A stretch of DNA of 8,698 bases from Oxalobacteraceae bacterium UBA6704 (GCA_002454505.1 DKJA01000095.1:1-8698), one strand, 5' to 3'; counted from the stretch's first letter, positions 1 through 7,291 are shown. Numbers and translations: made by a program. The notes: generated by a model from the sequence alone, not told the origin.

Positions 1-6
1 TACGGC

Positions 7-66
7 TGTCCCCGGGGTTGAGGTTTGTCGGAACATATGGGAAGCGTAGAGCAACCCCGGGGACAG
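7..66. repeat. Inverted GC-palindromic repeat pair at window start
   Basis: The 15-mer CTGTCCCCGGGGTTG at 7-21 is the exact reverse complement of CAACCCCGGGGACAG at 52-66, leaving a 30-base spacer between arms. The right arm is the beginning of the 41-bp unit at 51-91, so the left arm is an inverted partial copy of that unit. The left arm lies close to the window edge, so the element may continue upstream. No coding function is supported here: the short open frames through this block simply translate the repeats. Confidence 0.75.
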
Positions 67-208
67 GCCCCTGCGGGGACAGTCCCCAGCCCGGGGTGGA
101 TGTTAGTTGCATTTTCAAATTGAGCGTGGGCGGTGCTTACAGCAGTGGCGCTCAGGCACAGTCAAAAGCAACCCCGGGGACAGGCCCCTGCGGGGACAGT
201 CCCCAGCC
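51..208. repeat. Two identical 41-bp direct repeats (51-91 and 168-208)
   Basis: The 41 bases at 51-91 recur without a mismatch at 168-208. Each copy begins GCAACCCCGGGGACAGG, continues through CCCCTGCGGGG, and ends in the 13-base odd palindrome GGGGACAGTCCCC plus AGCC. The 76 bases between the copies (92-167) are unrelated unique sequence. The units are rich in self-complementary blocks (CCCCGGGG, CCCC-TGC-GGGG, GGGG-ACAGT-CCCC) and can fold in several ways. From general memory, such GGGGACAG motifs are frequent between genes in Massilia-like genomes; that is recollection, not a search. Confidence 0.85.
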
Positions 209-291
209 TGTTGTGGATAAATTGCGGGGACAGTCCCCAGCCGGTGGTGGATAAATTGCGGGGACAGCCCCCAGCCGGTGGTGGATAAATG
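190..291. repeat. Three tandem 34-bp units with GC palindrome and DnaA-box-like 9-mer
   Basis: Units at 190-223, 224-257 and 258-291 each start GCGGGGACAGYCCCCAGCC and end GTGGATAAAT(T/G). The first overlaps the 3' end of the second 41-bp repeat. Differences are few: CTGTTG against CGGTGG in the first unit, CCCCC for TCCCC in the third, and the last base. Within each unit a 9-mer resembles the reverse complement of the DnaA box TTATCCACA: TGTGGATAA at 212-220 is a perfect match, while GGTGGATAA at 246-254 and 280-288 each have one mismatch. A diverged partial unit is visible at 73-100. Confidence 0.8.
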
Positions 292-308
292 GCTGGCCCG
301 GGGGTGAC

Positions 309-331
309 GTGCATGTTATAGAATCATGCAC
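309..331 (+). promoter_or_regulatory. Perfect inverted repeat over the aroP 5' end, with extended -10-like core
   Basis: GTGCATG (309-315) and CATGCAC (325-331) are perfect 7-bp arms around the nine-base centre TTATAGAAT. The centre contains TG-T-TATAGA (315-322), a moderate match to an extended -10 element, without a convincing -35 box upstream. If this is the promoter core, transcription would start near 329 and the ATG at 326 could not initiate translation, favouring the ATG at 353. The symmetry could be an operator half-site pair or an RNA hairpin. Function is inferred only from position. Confidence 0.35.
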
Positions 332-352
332 TTTACGGATCAGGCGCAGACC

Positions 353-1726
353 ATGGCAGACCAAGGGCTCAAACGGGGGCTGAAAAGCCGGCATATCCAG
401 CTGATCGCGCTCGGCGGCGCGATCGGCACCGGCCTCTTTCTCGGCATCGCGCAGACGATCCGCATGGCCGGCCCCTCCGTGCTGCTCGGTTACGCGATCG
501 CCGGCGTCGTCGCCTTCCTCATCATGCGCCAGCTGGGCGAGATGGTCGTCGACGAACCGGTGGCCGGCTCGTTCAGCCACTTCGCCAGCAAATACTGCGG
601 GCCGCTGGCCGGCTTCCTCTCCGGCTGGAACTACTGGGTGCTGTACGTGCTGGTCAGCATGGCCGAACTGTCGGCCGTCGGCATCTACGTGCAGTACTGG
701 TGGCCCGCCATTCCCACCTGGGCATCGGCGCTGGCCTTCTTCCTGATCATCAATGCGATCAGCCTGGCCAACGTCAAGGCCTTCGGCGAGATGGAATTCT
801 GGTTCGCCATCGTCAAGGTGCTGGCCATCGTCGGCATGATCCTGTTCGGCCTGTGGCTGCTGGTGTCCGGCGCCGGCGGGCCGGAAGCAAGCGTGGCCAA
901 TCTGTGGCAGCACGGCGGCTTCTTCCCGAACGGCGTGTCGGGCCTGGTGATGGCGATCGCCGTCATCATGTTCTCGTTCGGCGGCCTGGAACTGATCGGC
1001 ATCACGGCCGCGGAAGCGGACGATCCGTCGCACACGATTCCCAAGGCCACCAACCAGGCCATCTACCGCATCCTGATCTTCTATATCGGCGCGCTGGGCA
1101 TCCTGCTGTCGCTGTACCCATGGCAGAAGGTGGTCACCGGCGGCAGCCCGTTCGTGCTGATCTTCCATGCCCTCGATGCGGACTGGGTGGCCACCGCGCT
1201 GAACCTCGTCGTGCTGACGGCCGCGCTGTCCGTCTACAACAGCTGCGTGTACAGCAACAGCCGCATGCTGTACGGCCTGGCGATGCAGGGCAATGCGCCG
1301 CGCGCACTGCTGAAGGTCAACCGCCGCGGCGTGCCGCTGGCAGCGCTGGGCGTGTCGGCCGTCGCCACTGGACTGTGCGTGACGATCAATTACTTCATGC
1401 CGGGCGAAGCGTTCGGCATGCTGATGGGTCTGGCCGTGTCGGCACTGATCGTCAACTGGGGCATGATCAGCTGGATCCACCTGCGCTTCCGCGCCAGCAA
1501 GCGCGCGCAGGGCGTGCAGACGGGCTTCCCGAGCCCGTGGGCGCCGCTGACCAACTGGCTGTGCCTGGCCTTCCTGGCCGGCGTGATGATCGTGATGTAC
1601 CTGACGCCGGAATTGCGCGTGTCGGTGTACCTGATTCCCGTCTGGCTGGCGGCCCTGTGCGCCGGTTACTGGCTCAAGCAGCGCAACGGCGGGGCCGTAC
1701 AGCCGCTGGCCGGCACCGCCGACTGA
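353..1726 (+). CDS. aroP: AroP-type aromatic amino acid:proton symporter (APC superfamily)
   Basis: Inner-membrane permease of the amino acid transporter (AAT) group of the APC superfamily, expected to import phenylalanine, tyrosine and tryptophan with protons. The start at 353 gives 457 residues, the usual length of the family. The first helix carries the family signature GGAIGTGLFLG (about 21-31). LKRGLKxRHIQLIALGG, RQLGEMVVDEPVAGSFSHFA, FSFGGLELIGITAAEADDP (about 206-224) and SVYNSCVYSNSRML follow enterobacterial AroP as I remember it almost residue for residue. About 12 hydrophobic segments are visible. The start is chosen because an AGGCG sits eight bases before ATG 353 and the N-terminus then matches AroP. 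ATG 326 (nine residues longer) has no Shine-Dalgarno and lies inside an inverted repeat. The gene stands alone on this strand, convergent with the cyclase and only six bases from its end. PheP-like specificity cannot be excluded. Confidence 0.87.
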   Translation: MADQGLKRGLKSRHIQLIALGGAIGTGLFLGIAQTIRMAGPSVLLGYAIAGVVAFLIMRQLGEMVVDEPVAGSFSHFASKYCGPLAGFLSGWNYWVLYVLVSMAELSAVGIYVQYWWPAIPTWASALAFFLIINAISLANVKAFGEMEFWFAIVKVLAIVGMILFGLWLLVSGAGGPEASVANLWQHGGFFPNGVSGLVMAIAVIMFSFGGLELIGITAAEADDPSHTIPKATNQAIYRILIFYIGALGILLSLYPWQKVVTGGSPFVLIFHALDADWVATALNLVVLTAALSVYNSCVYSNSRMLYGLAMQGNAPRALLKVNRRGVPLAALGVSAVATGLCVTINYFMPGEAFGMLMGLAVSALIVNWGMISWIHLRFRASKRAQGVQTGFPSPWAPLTNWLCLAFLAGVMIVMYLTPELRVSVYLIPVWLAALCAGYWLKQRNGGAVQPLAGTAD

Positions 1727-1741
1727 CCGGCCCTAGGCCGG
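1727..1741. terminator. Short bidirectional GC hairpin between convergent genes
   Basis: CCGGCC (1727-1732) and GGCCGG (1736-1741) pair perfectly around the loop CTA. The aroP stop codon ends at 1726, directly before the hairpin. The loop itself is the reverse complement of the TAG stop of the diguanylate cyclase gene (1735-1733). Neither strand has a T-tract after the stem, so a classical intrinsic terminator is not shown. It could still serve as a 3' boundary or pause for both mRNAs. A 12-base direct repeat, GGCCGGCACCGC, occurs at 1708-1719 and 1736-1747. Confidence 0.4.
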
Positions 1742-2653
1742 CACCGCGGCCAGCAGGCAGCGGTTGCGGCCGGCCCGCTTGGCCTCGTACAGCGCCGCAT
1801 CGGCGGCGCGCAGCATCGAGTCGGGCGTGTCGTCATCGCCCGGCACCAGCGTGCACAGGCCCACGCTGACTGTCACGTGCGGCGCGGCCGACGCGGTCGG
1901 GTGCGGGATCGCCAGTTCCCCGATGCGCCGGCAGGCCCACTGTCCATACTGTTCCAGCGCCTCGGGCGTCGTGTTCGGCAGCAGCACGACGAATTCCTCG
2001 CCGCCGTAGCGGGCCGCCAGTTCGCCCGGCCGGCGCGCGCCTTCGCGCAAGGCACCCGCCACCAGCTGCAGGCAATTGTCGCCTTCCTGGTGGCCGTACC
2101 GGTCGTTGAAGCGCTTGAAGTCGTCCACGTCCAGCAAGGCCAGGCCCAGCGGCAGTTCATGGCGGCGGTGGCGCGCCAGCTCGGCGGCCAGCTGGCGGTC
2201 GAAGTAGCGCCGGTTGTAGAGGCCCGTCAGGCCATCCTGGTTGGCCAGTTCGTCGAGCACCGACAGCGCCGCCTGCAGCCGCAGATGCGTACGCACGCGC
2301 GCCTGCACCACCGCCGCGTTCAGCGGCTTCGGGATGAAGTCGACGGCGCCCGCATCCAGGCAGGCGATCTCCGCTTCCGGCGACGACTGCGCCGTGACGA
2401 AAATGATCGCGCTGCTGCGCAGGTGGGGGTCGCTGCGGATGCGTTCGCAGACGCCGAAACCGTCCATGCCCTGCATCTCGACGTCCAGCAGGATCAGCTG
2501 CGGGCGCTGCAGCCGCGCCAGCTCCAGGCCGGCCGCGCCGCTGGTGGCGAACAGCACCCTGCCCTGTTCGCGCACCATGGCCGACAGCAGCCGGATCGTG
2601 TCCGGGCTGTCGTCGATGATCAGGATCGTGCTGTCGGGCGGTGCAGCCTTCAC
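1733..2653 (-). CDS. Response regulator diguanylate cyclase (REC-GGEEF)
   Basis: Cytoplasmic two-domain response regulator of 306 residues that should make cyclic di-GMP from two GTP when phosphorylated. Residues 8-125 form a receiver with the acidic pair D14/D15, phosphoacceptor D57 (LILLDVEM), T87 and K109 (FIPKP). Residues 135-302 form the GGDEF domain, with DGLTGLYNRRYF, DVDDFKRFND and an intact active site GGEEF (217-221). The usual inhibitory I-site RxxD, five residues before the active site, reads R208-P-G-E211, so Asp is replaced by Glu. The start is GTG at 2653: an AAGGAAG lies four bases upstream, and this GTG shares GTGA with the kinase stop, implying translational coupling. Longer in-frame extensions run antisense-like through the kinase gene and are rejected. 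The likely partner is the HPt domain of the upstream hybrid kinase. Architecture resembles PleD/WspR-type cyclases with a single receiver. Confidence 0.93.
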   Translation of the reverse strand: MKAAPPDSTILIIDDSPDTIRLLSAMVREQGRVLFATSGAAGLELARLQRPQLILLDVEMQGMDGFGVCERIRSDPHLRSSAIIFVTAQSSPEAEIACLDAGAVDFIPKPLNAAVVQARVRTHLRLQAALSVLDELANQDGLTGLYNRRYFDRQLAAELARHRRHELPLGLALLDVDDFKRFNDRYGHQEGDNCLQLVAGALREGARRPGELAARYGGEEFVVLLPNTTPEALEQYGQWACRRIGELAIPHPTASAAPHVTVSVGLCTLVPGDDDTPDSMLRAADAALYEAKRAGRNRCLLAAVPA

Positions 2654-5600
2654 CGTACTTCCTTCATCGCCGCCGGCAGCGCGGCCAGTACCGCATCGAA
2701 GTCCAGCGCGGCCATCGCGGCGCCGACGGCGGCCTGCTGGGCAGGCGTCAGCTCGGCCGCCAGCCACCCGCGCAGCGTTTCGTGCACGGTGACGGCATCG
2801 AGGTCCCGTTCGGCCAGCAGCGCCAGCCAGCGGCGCAGGTCTTCCGGCCGGGCGGCCGGCACATCGGCGCTTTCCTGGCGGGCCAGCCAGGCGCGGGCCG
2901 CCGCCGTGGTGGCATCGATCTCGCGCTGCGCGGCGCCGAACAGGTGGCCGATGTCGTCCTGCCGGTTTTCCCGCAATGCCGCTTCCAGTTCGATCGTCAC
3001 GGCGGCAAACGCGCGTGCGCCCAGGCTGCCGACGGAGCCGCGCAGCGAATGGAGGATCTTGCCGGCGGCCGGCGCATCGCCGTCGCGCCACTCCTGGTTG
3101 GCGCGCACCAGTTCGGCCGGCGCCTCGCGCGCCATGCGCGCCACCAGCGTCACCAGCGACTGCCGCTGCGCCGGATCGCGCGCCGACAGCGCGGCCAGCC
3201 GCTCCACGTTGAAACTTTGCGCCGCCACGGCGGCCTCGGTTGGCGCGGCGGGCGCTGCCCCCCGCAGATGTTCCTGCAAGCGCGTCATCATCTGTTCCAC
3301 GTCGATCGGTTTGGGTATGAAATCGTTCATGCCGGCGGCGAGGCACTGCTCCCGCTCGGCCTCGGTGACCCCGGCGCTCATCGCCAGGATCGGCAGCCGC
3401 AGGCCCAGCCGCGTGCGCAGGATGCGGGTGGCGGTATAGCCATCCATCACCGGCATCTGCACGTCCATCAGCACCAGATCATAATCCATGCGGTTGCCGG
3501 TACCCTGCCGCTCCATCAGCTCGACCGCTTCCTGGCCGTTGCCGACGGTCGTCACGATGGCGCCGGCCGGCTCCAGGATACCCCGCGCGACGAGCTGGTT
3601 CAGCGCATTATCCTCGACCAGCAGGATGCGGGCGCCCGCCAGTTCGCGGCCGCCGCGAGCGGCTTCCGGTTCGCGCACCGCCGGCACCGCAGGCGCCTGG
3701 GCGGACGAACCGGCCAGCGCGGCGCGCAGGCTTTGCGCCGTGACGGGACGGGCCAGCGGCAAGGCGCCTTCGGCGATGTCGCCTGGCCGGTCGCCGCCCG
3801 TCAGCTGCAACAGCGCCACGCCGGGCCGCTGCGCCGCCAGCGCGGCGGCCAGCGCCTGCACGGCCGTGGCGCCGTCGATCAGCGCGGCATCGAACGGCGT
3901 GCCGGCCGGCGCCGCGGCCGGCGTGGCCACGCAGACGGCCGTCCAGCCCAGCGCCTGTGCGGCCCGGGCCAGGCTGGCGCGGCTGGCTTCCGCCGGCTCG
4001 ACGATCAGCAGCCGCAGCGGCAGCGGCAGTTCCGCCGCGTCGGGCACCGGCACCGCGCACGTCAGCGGCACCGTGAAGGCGAACTCGCTGCCTTCGCCCG
4101 GCGTGGAGGTGACGGTGATGCGCCCGCCCATCAGGTCCGTCAGCTGGCGCGCGATGGCCAGCCCGAGGCCGGTGCCGCCGAAGCGCCGCGAGATGCCGGC
4201 ATCGGCCTGCTCGAACGGCGTGAACAGGCGGGCCTGCTGCTCCGGTGCGATGCCGATGCCCGTGTCGCGCACGGCGAAGCGCAGCGTGGCCGTGCTGCCG
4301 TGCTGCGCGATGCGGCTGATCGCCACCACCACCTGGCCCCGCGCGGTGAACTTGATGGCGTTGCCGACGAGGTTCAGCAGCACCTGCTGCAGCCGCATCG
4401 CATCGCCGATGCAGGCGGCCGGCAGGCCCGGCTCGACGTCGACGACCAGTTCCAGCGGCTTGCCGCTGGCCCGCATCGCCGTGGCCGCCGCTTCCACCAG
4501 CTCGGCCAGTTCGAACGGCAGCGCCGCGATGTCGACCCGGCCCGCCTCGATCTTCGAGAAATCCAGCACGTCGTTGATGATGCCGACGAGCGTCTTGCCG
4601 CACGACTGGATCATTCCCACGTACTCGCGCTGCTGCGGCGCCAGGCTGGAGTTTTCCAGCAGGTGGGCCAGGCCCAGCACGGCGTTCATCGGCGTGCGGA
4701 TCTCGTGGCTCATGTTGGCGACGAATTCCGTCTTGGCCCGGTTGGCCGCCTGCGCCATCCGCTCGTTGCGGGCCTGCGACAGCTCGGACATCTTGCGGTC
4801 GGTGATGTCGGCGCCCATCACGTGGAAGCCCAGCACGGTGCCGTCCGCCGCGAAGCTGGGGATGTAGTCGACCATGAAGTAGCGGGGCCAGCCCGGCACG
4901 TCCATGTCCGTCTCGAAGTGCACGGCGCGGCCGGCCAGCGCGGCCGCCACATGGGGTTCGACTGCGGAGTAGTGCTCGCCGAGCGTGTGGGCGAACTGGC
5001 GCCCGATCAGCGTGGCGGGATCGATGCCCAGCAGCGGCAGGAAGCTCCGGTTGGCGAAGCGGTAGAAGCCGTCCGCATCGATGTAGGCGATCAGCGCCGG
5101 GCTGTTGTCCGTCACCGCACGCAGGAACCGCTCGCTCTCGGACAGCATGCGCTTGGCTTCGCGCTGCGCGGTGACGTCGGACAGCGCGACGACGGCGCCC
5201 AGCGGCGTGCCGTCGCTGGCCAGCAGCGCCTGGCCGGAGCACAGCACGTGGCGCACCGGCCGGCCGCGCGGTGCCACCACCAGCTCGACGCCGGACAGCG
5301 TTTCGCCGGCCAGCGCGCGGGCCAGCGGCATCTCGCCGGGCGGCAGCGGCAGCGTGCCGTCGGCCGCGCCCAGCACGAAGCGCTGGCCCCAGTCGGCCGC
5401 CGAACCGGTCAGGCCGTCGACATCGTGCAGGTCGCGGCTGGCGCGGTTGAACAGCGTGATCCGGCCCCGCTGGTCGCAGGCGACGACGGCCACGTCGATG
5501 GTCTCCAGCACGGCCGACAGCAGCACCCGTTCCGATTCCAGTTCGCGCTCAATGCGGCGGCGCTCGGAGATATCGTTGAGGAAGGCGCCGAACGACAGCG

Positions 5601-7122
5601 CACCGCCCACGTCGATGACGCCGATCGTCATCTCGACGGGGAATTCGGTGCCGTCGCGATGCAGCGCCGGCAGCTCCACGCGCCGGCCCAGCACATGCGA
5701 GTCGCCGCCGGCCATGAAGCTCTGCAAGCCGGCGCGGTGCAGCTCGCGCGCACCTTCCGGGATCAGCACATCCTGCAGCGGGCGGCCGAGAACCTCGTCG
5801 CGCCGCCAGCCGAAGATGCGCTCGGCCTGCGGATTCCAGTCCGTGATGATGCCGTGGCAGTCCATGCCCACGAACGCATCCTGAGCCGTCTCGAGAATGG
5901 CGCGAATGCGCGCCTCGCTGCGGCGCACCGTGTCCAGCGACTGCGCCAAGTCCTGGGTGCGCTGCACCACGCGCGCTTCCAGTTCCGCGTTGATCTGCGT
6001 GAGCTGGCGCTCCTTGTCCTTCAGCCGCACCAGCATCGCGTTCACGGCGCCGGTCAGCGCGGCCAGTTCGAAGAAGCCGCCGCGCGGCGCGTCGATCGAC
6101 TGCCCGGCACCCCGCTCGATGGCGGCCGCCGACGTGGCGGCCTTCAGCAGCGGGCGCGTGATGCGGCGCGACACGTGCCAGCCCAGCAGCATGAACGACA
6201 GCGCCACGGCCAGTCCGCCGATGAACACTTTCAGCTGCATGCGATAGATCTGCGCATACGCCGTTTCGGTATCCTGCCGCGTCAGCACCACCCAGCCCAG
6301 GCCGGGATAGCCGCCATGGCCGCGGGTGGGCGCGGCGCCGACCAGGTAGCCGTGGCCATCGTCCCATTTTTCCTCGGCATAGCCGGCACGGCCGCCCCGC
6401 GCCGCTTCCAGCACGGCCGAATGGACGGTGCTGCCCAGCAGCGCACTGGGGCCGGCCAGCACCTTGCCGTCGCGGCCCACGATCAGCGTCTGCGCGGGCG
6501 TGCCGCCGGCCGAATCGAGCCGCAGCCGCATCTGTTCGGCCCAGCGCCAGTTCAGGTGCGCGGCCAGCACGCCGGCCGGCGCACCGGCCGCATCGTGGAC
6601 GGGGAAGGCGATGTCGACGAAACGGGGCAGCCCGCCCTCCTCGGCCGGCAGCAGCTTGGCCAGCAGCGCGGCATCGTGGACGTCGTGCACGTGGCGCCCT
6701 TCCGGCGCATCGCGGAACCAGGCGCGCTTGCTCACGTCGGCGCCTTCCAGCAGGCCGCCCGTGGCGGCAATCACCTTGCCGTCCGGGCCCGCCAGGCCGA
6801 TCCACGCATACAGCGGATAGCTTTCCTGCAGCCGCTCGACGACCTGGCGGCGTTCGGCCGTGCCGAGGCCGGCCGCGGCGAATTCGCGCCGTGCCGCCAG
6901 CATCTGTACCTCGCGGTACCGTTCATACATGGTGGAATCGAGCTGTTGCGCCGCATAGCGGGCGCGCTCGGACAGGCCGCCGCCGATCATTCGCTCCAGT
7001 TCGCTGGCGGACAGGTAACCCAACAGCAGCACCAGCGCGCTGGTCAGCACCAGCGCGGACAGCGCCAGCCACACCGCCAGGTAGGAACCCAGGCGGCGGT
7101 CGGGGAACAGGCGCGGCATCAT
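2650..7122 (-). CDS. Membrane hybrid sensor histidine kinase, dCACHE-HAMP-PAS3-HisKA-HATPase-REC2-HPt
   Basis: A 1490-residue phosphorelay kinase. In order: membrane helix 13-37; periplasmic double-Cache sensor about 40-290 (contains SKRAWFRDA); helix 299-317; HAMP about 314-370; coiled coil; PAS domains about 403-525, 535-655 and 665-785; HisKA with H806 in NMSHEIRTPMN; HATPase about 905-1020 with N921 (NLVGNAIKFT), D953 (DTGIGI) and FGGTGLGLA; a degenerate receiver about 1036-1135; a canonical receiver about 1163-1285 with E1170/D1171, D1220 and K1271; HPt about 1300-1395 with H1358 in LHSLRGSVGSLGA; and an alanine-rich helical C-terminus. The sensor ligand cannot be read from sequence. The start is the first of two adjacent ATGs (7122, 7119), directly before the membrane helix. 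Its own ribosome site is weak (GGGACGG), but a short upstream ORF ends on it. Its stop overlaps the cyclase start, so the pair is probably one transcript and one relay. Confidence 0.93.
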   Translation of the reverse strand: MMPRLFPDRRLGSYLAVWLALSALVLTSALVLLLGYLSASELERMIGGGLSERARYAAQQLDSTMYERYREVQMLAARREFAAAGLGTAERRQVVERLQESYPLYAWIGLAGPDGKVIAATGGLLEGADVSKRAWFRDAPEGRHVHDVHDAALLAKLLPAEEGGLPRFVDIAFPVHDAAGAPAGVLAAHLNWRWAEQMRLRLDSAGGTPAQTLIVGRDGKVLAGPSALLGSTVHSAVLEAARGGRAGYAEEKWDDGHGYLVGAAPTRGHGGYPGLGWVVLTRQDTETAYAQIYRMQLKVFIGGLAVALSFMLLGWHVSRRITRPLLKAATSAAAIERGAGQSIDAPRGGFFELAALTGAVNAMLVRLKDKERQLTQINAELEARVVQRTQDLAQSLDTVRRSEARIRAILETAQDAFVGMDCHGIITDWNPQAERIFGWRRDEVLGRPLQDVLIPEGARELHRAGLQSFMAGGDSHVLGRRVELPALHRDGTEFPVEMTIGVIDVGGALSFGAFLNDISERRRIERELESERVLLSAVLETIDVAVVACDQRGRITLFNRASRDLHDVDGLTGSAADWGQRFVLGAADGTLPLPPGEMPLARALAGETLSGVELVVAPRGRPVRHVLCSGQALLASDGTPLGAVVALSDVTAQREAKRMLSESERFLRAVTDNSPALIAYIDADGFYRFANRSFLPLLGIDPATLIGRQFAHTLGEHYSAVEPHVAAALAGRAVHFETDMDVPGWPRYFMVDYIPSFAADGTVLGFHVMGADITDRKMSELSQARNERMAQAANRAKTEFVANMSHEIRTPMNAVLGLAHLLENSSLAPQQREYVGMIQSCGKTLVGIINDVLDFSKIEAGRVDIAALPFELAELVEAAATAMRASGKPLELVVDVEPGLPAACIGDAMRLQQVLLNLVGNAIKFTARGQVVVAISRIAQHGSTATLRFAVRDTGIGIAPEQQARLFTPFEQADAGISRRFGGTGLGLAIARQLTDLMGGRITVTSTPGEGSEFAFTVPLTCAVPVPDAAELPLPLRLLIVEPAEASRASLARAAQALGWTAVCVATPAAAPAGTPFDAALIDGATAVQALAAALAAQRPGVALLQLTGGDRPGDIAEGALPLARPVTAQSLRAALAGSSAQAPAVPAVREPEAARGGRELAGARILLVEDNALNQLVARGILEPAGAIVTTVGNGQEAVELMERQGTGNRMDYDLVLMDVQMPVMDGYTATRILRTRLGLRLPILAMSAGVTEAEREQCLAAGMNDFIPKPIDVEQMMTRLQEHLRGAAPAAPTEAAVAAQSFNVERLAALSARDPAQRQSLVTLVARMAREAPAELVRANQEWRDGDAPAAGKILHSLRGSVGSLGARAFAAVTIELEAALRENRQDDIGHLFGAAQREIDATTAAARAWLARQESADVPAARPEDLRRWLALLAERDLDAVTVHETLRGWLAAELTPAQQAAVGAAMAALDFDAVLAALPAAMKEVR

Positions 7123-7184
7123 GCCGCCGTCCCGTGGCGGGGAAAGAATATATGGCGGCGCGCGGCCGCCAGCGTGCAACGCAT
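7119..7184 (-). CDS. Possible leader ORF translationally coupled to the histidine kinase
   Basis: A 21-codon frame, MRCTLAAARRHIFFPRHGTAA, starts at ATG 7184-7182 seven bases after AGGA (7195-7192), a better ribosome site than the kinase's own. Its TGA stop (7121-7119) overlaps the first kinase ATG (7122-7120) as ATGA, a typical coupling junction. The peptide is basic and has no recognisable domain. It could be a translated leader that delivers ribosomes to the kinase start, or a chance frame. A TATATT that could be a -10 box (7152-7147) lies inside it and would exclude it from the mRNA if used. Confidence is low because the frame is very short. Confidence 0.3.
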   Translation of the reverse strand: MRCTLAAARRHIFFPRHGTAA

Positions 7185-7291
7185 CGGGATTTCCTGACTG
7201 ATCGAGAGCGGATTGACGTGCAGGAACCGGGCAAAAGCTCGCGACGAACTTTCGGTCAGGGATTGCCTGCGCCCGCAAGTGTAACCCAGGC

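Noticed and set aside
18..254. 78-codon plus-strand open frame through the repeat block
   Set aside because: Its sequence is a translation of the repeats (TPGTGPCGDSPQP appears twice), it has no ribosome site and no recognisable domain.
190..291. CRISPR array
   Set aside because: The three 34-bp units are contiguous with no variable spacers and no cas genes are present, so they are simple tandem repeats.
2654..3346. N-terminal extension of the diguanylate cyclase upstream of GTG 2653
   Set aside because: The extension is Arg/Ala/Gly-rich low-complexity sequence overlapping the kinase HPt and C-terminal region in another frame. GTG 2653 has a ribosome site and immediately precedes the receiver.
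7147..7152. TATATT as a kinase -10 box on the minus strand
   Set aside because: The hexamer is good, but no -35 match occurs 16-18 bases upstream; the nearest TTGCAC is 21 bases away. Kept only as a remark.
2641..7197. 1518-codon open frame on the plus strand antisense to the histidine kinase
   Set aside because: The minus-strand frame shows a full set of kinase motifs with correct spacing; the plus frame is His/Arg/Gln/Ala-rich, as expected of the complement of a GC-rich gene, and has no domain.
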